This document shows, piece by piece, positions 62,893 through 64,000 of a DNA stretch of 64,000 nt. A model generated the notes under the pieces. That model saw only the letters and a list, made by a program, of their open reading frames with translations. It was not told the DNA's origin and searched no databases. This DNA is from Streptomyces canus. Its GTDB lineage: Bacteria > Actinomycetota > Actinomycetes > Streptomycetales > Streptomycetaceae. The stretch's first letter is position 1; each line of letters begins with the position of its first letter. Made by a program: the position numbers and the translations under genes. The stretch is from contig NZ_CP107989.1 of assembly GCF_041435015.1 (NCBI RefSeq), forward strand, positions 496,001-560,000, written 5' to 3'.

Positions 62893-62908
62893 TGGACCGT
62901 ACAGTTCA
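62893..62908. promoter_or_regulatory. Second TGRACCGTAC-type site, upstream of the MFS gene
   Basis: TGGACCGTACAGTTCA is nearly self-complementary and matches the site at 61945-61960. It lies about 115 bp upstream of the transporter start, which suggests the transporter shares the TetR regulator. Confidence 0.6.
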
Positions 62909-63021
62909 TCGATCGGAGTGCCGCTCGGCGCTCGGCGCCCTCGGCGAGCCACCGGCCGCACGGGGGCCGCCCCGCCCGCTCAGCCGGCGGCCGCCATCGC
63001 CTTGCGCGAGGAAGGACGACG

Positions 63022-64000
63022 ATGTCCCCACCCCAGCCCCACACGGAATTCGCCCCGCCCGGCCGACCGGGTGCTCCCGCCCCCGCCTCCCTGCGGGAGT
63101 CCCTGTCCGCGTTGCGCGGCTATCCCACACCGGCCTGGAAGGCCGCGATCGCCTGCGTGCTCGCCATGGTCCTCAGTCCTCCGGCCCTCGTCACGGCGGT
63201 CACCTTTCTCATCGACCCGGTCGCCGAGGACTTCGGCTGGTCCCACTCCCAGACGCTGACCATCTTCAACATCCCCACCGTGGCCGCCCCCTTCGTACTC
63301 CCCCTGGCCGGCCGGCTGGTCGACCGCTGGGGCGCCCGGGTGGTCGCCGTTCCGGGTACCGCCCTCTACGCGCTCTCGACGGCGGCGGTGGCACTCGTGG
63401 GTGCGAACGGCGTCGTACTCATGGCGGTCCTGCTGGTGAGCACGGCTCTGGGGTACACCTCCATACTCGGCGTGGTCTACAAGGTCGTCTCCGAGTGGTT
63501 CCCCCATCACCGCGGACTGGGCTACTCCCTGCTCATCGGCGCGACCTCCAGCCTCGCCGGCGCCGCCCTCTCCCCCCTGAGTCAGCTGTCCATCGACCAC
63601 TTCGGCTGGAGGACCACCTACCTGCTGATCGGCGGATGCATCCTGCTGGCCGTCTTCCCCGCCCAGTACTTCCTGATGTACGAGCCTGCGGTGCCGCCGC
63701 TCGCCCCCGGGAACGCCGTTGCGCCGACGGGAGCGGGCCGGGCTGCGCACAAGGAACTGCCCGGACTCCCCCTGGGCCGGGCGCTGAGGACCCGCGCCTG
63801 GTGGTACACGATGCTGGTGCTGACCGTGGCGGCGGGTGTGGCGATGAGTGTGCGCCTGAACGCCGTGTCGCTCTTCGGCGAGCAGGGCTACTCCGCCACC
63901 GAGGTGTCCCTGTCGGTGTCGGTCATGCTGGTGGCGTCCGTCGCCGGGCAGATCCTCGCCGGCATGACCCTCGACCGGTCACGTACGCCTCGCGCCTTCG
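63022..64000 (+). CDS. MFS transporter, C-terminus beyond the window
   Basis: 326 codons are seen and the frame is open at the right edge. After a Pro-rich N-terminus come membrane segments from about residue 39 (WKAAIACVLAMVLSPPALVT), the MFS loop motif GRLVDRWGARVVAV after helix 2, helices 3-6 up to about 215 (YLLIGGCILLAVFPAQYFLM), a cytoplasmic loop, and two further helices. The type is oxalate/formate antiporter-like monocarboxylate MFS. GGAAGG lies about 8 nt before the ATG. Probable uptake or export of the substrate of the monooxygenase operon. Confidence 0.9.
   Translation, partial: MSPPQPHTEFAPPGRPGAPAPASLRESLSALRGYPTPAWKAAIACVLAMVLSPPALVTAVTFLIDPVAEDFGWSHSQTLTIFNIPTVAAPFVLPLAGRLVDRWGARVVAVPGTALYALSTAAVALVGANGVVLMAVLLVSTALGYTSILGVVYKVVSEWFPHHRGLGYSLLIGATSSLAGAALSPLSQLSIDHFGWRTTYLLIGGCILLAVFPAQYFLMYEPAVPPLAPGNAVAPTGAGRAAHKELPGLPLGRALRTRAWWYTMLVLTVAAGVAMSVRLNAVSLFGEQGYSATEVSLSVSVMLVASVAGQILAGMTLDRSRTPRAF

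Overview
The window is a high-GC chromosomal segment of an actinomycete, most likely Streptomyces or a close relative. The indicators are very strong GC bias, many GTG starts with GGAGG-type ribosome binding sites, a mycothiol-type maleylpyruvate isomerase, an F420-dependent NADP reductase-like protein, MmyB-type XRE regulators and dense TetR/MarR/IclR/LysR control. No rRNA, tRNA, CRISPR array, insertion sequence or phage gene was recognised. It looks like accessory (chromosome-arm-like) catabolic and regulatory DNA rather than housekeeping core.

Layout. 0-9 kb: start of an SDR gene, an HxlR regulator, conserved proteins of unknown function, a PAS-PP2C phosphatase, a frameshift-riddled amidohydrolase pseudogene, an OmpR-type two-component pair and a Tat-exported amidohydrolase. 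9-11.4 kb: a TetR regulator divergent from an alpha/beta hydrolase, with a perfect operator palindrome, then a small ABM-type monooxygenase. 11.4-20.3 kb: a translationally coupled six-gene operon for salicylate breakdown through CoA thioesters to gentisate, fumarate and pyruvate (sdg-like), divergent from an IclR regulator whose start is overlapped by a perfect inverted repeat. 20.3-30.2 kb: a 2,3-dihydroxybenzoate-decarboxylase-like amidohydrolase, a MarR/YhgE-type membrane protein/MarR/TetR block, then an unassigned catabolic block (methyltransferase, bicupin, zinc dehydrogenase, NmrA-type reductase) with a broken FAD hydroxylase and a TetR regulator beside it. 30.2-34.1 kb: an ABC exporter and two-component system in one operon. 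34.4-41 kb: a truncated aldo/keto reductase, an aldehyde dehydrogenase, SDR/MarR, quinone oxidoreductase and SDR/TetR units. 41-56.2 kb: a stretch rich in oxidoreductases, SnoaL, DJ-1, CMD, cupin and antiporter genes, in which intact genes alternate with at least six decayed gene fragments and which carries two near-identical copies of a ~109-bp intergenic element. 56.5-64 kb: a five-gene operon with three paralogous flavin-dependent (acyl-CoA-dehydrogenase-fold) monooxygenases, a flavin reductase and a SnoaL protein, divergent from a TetR regulator, followed by an MFS transporter that runs off the end.

How it works together. The common theme is oxidation of small aromatic or phenolic acids: thioesterification, hydroxylation, ring cleavage, decarboxylation and redox clean-up, each module with its own ligand-responsive repressor and a visible palindromic operator. 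The most interesting module is the salicylate operon, where an AMP-forming ligase, a salicylyl-CoA hydroxylase and an ADP-forming acyl-CoA synthetase are co-translated. This suggests that the gentisyl-CoA thioester may be cashed in for ATP rather than left to hydrolyse. The triple-monooxygenase operon and the repeated promoter module of the 41-47 kb region are the other candidates for undescribed biology.
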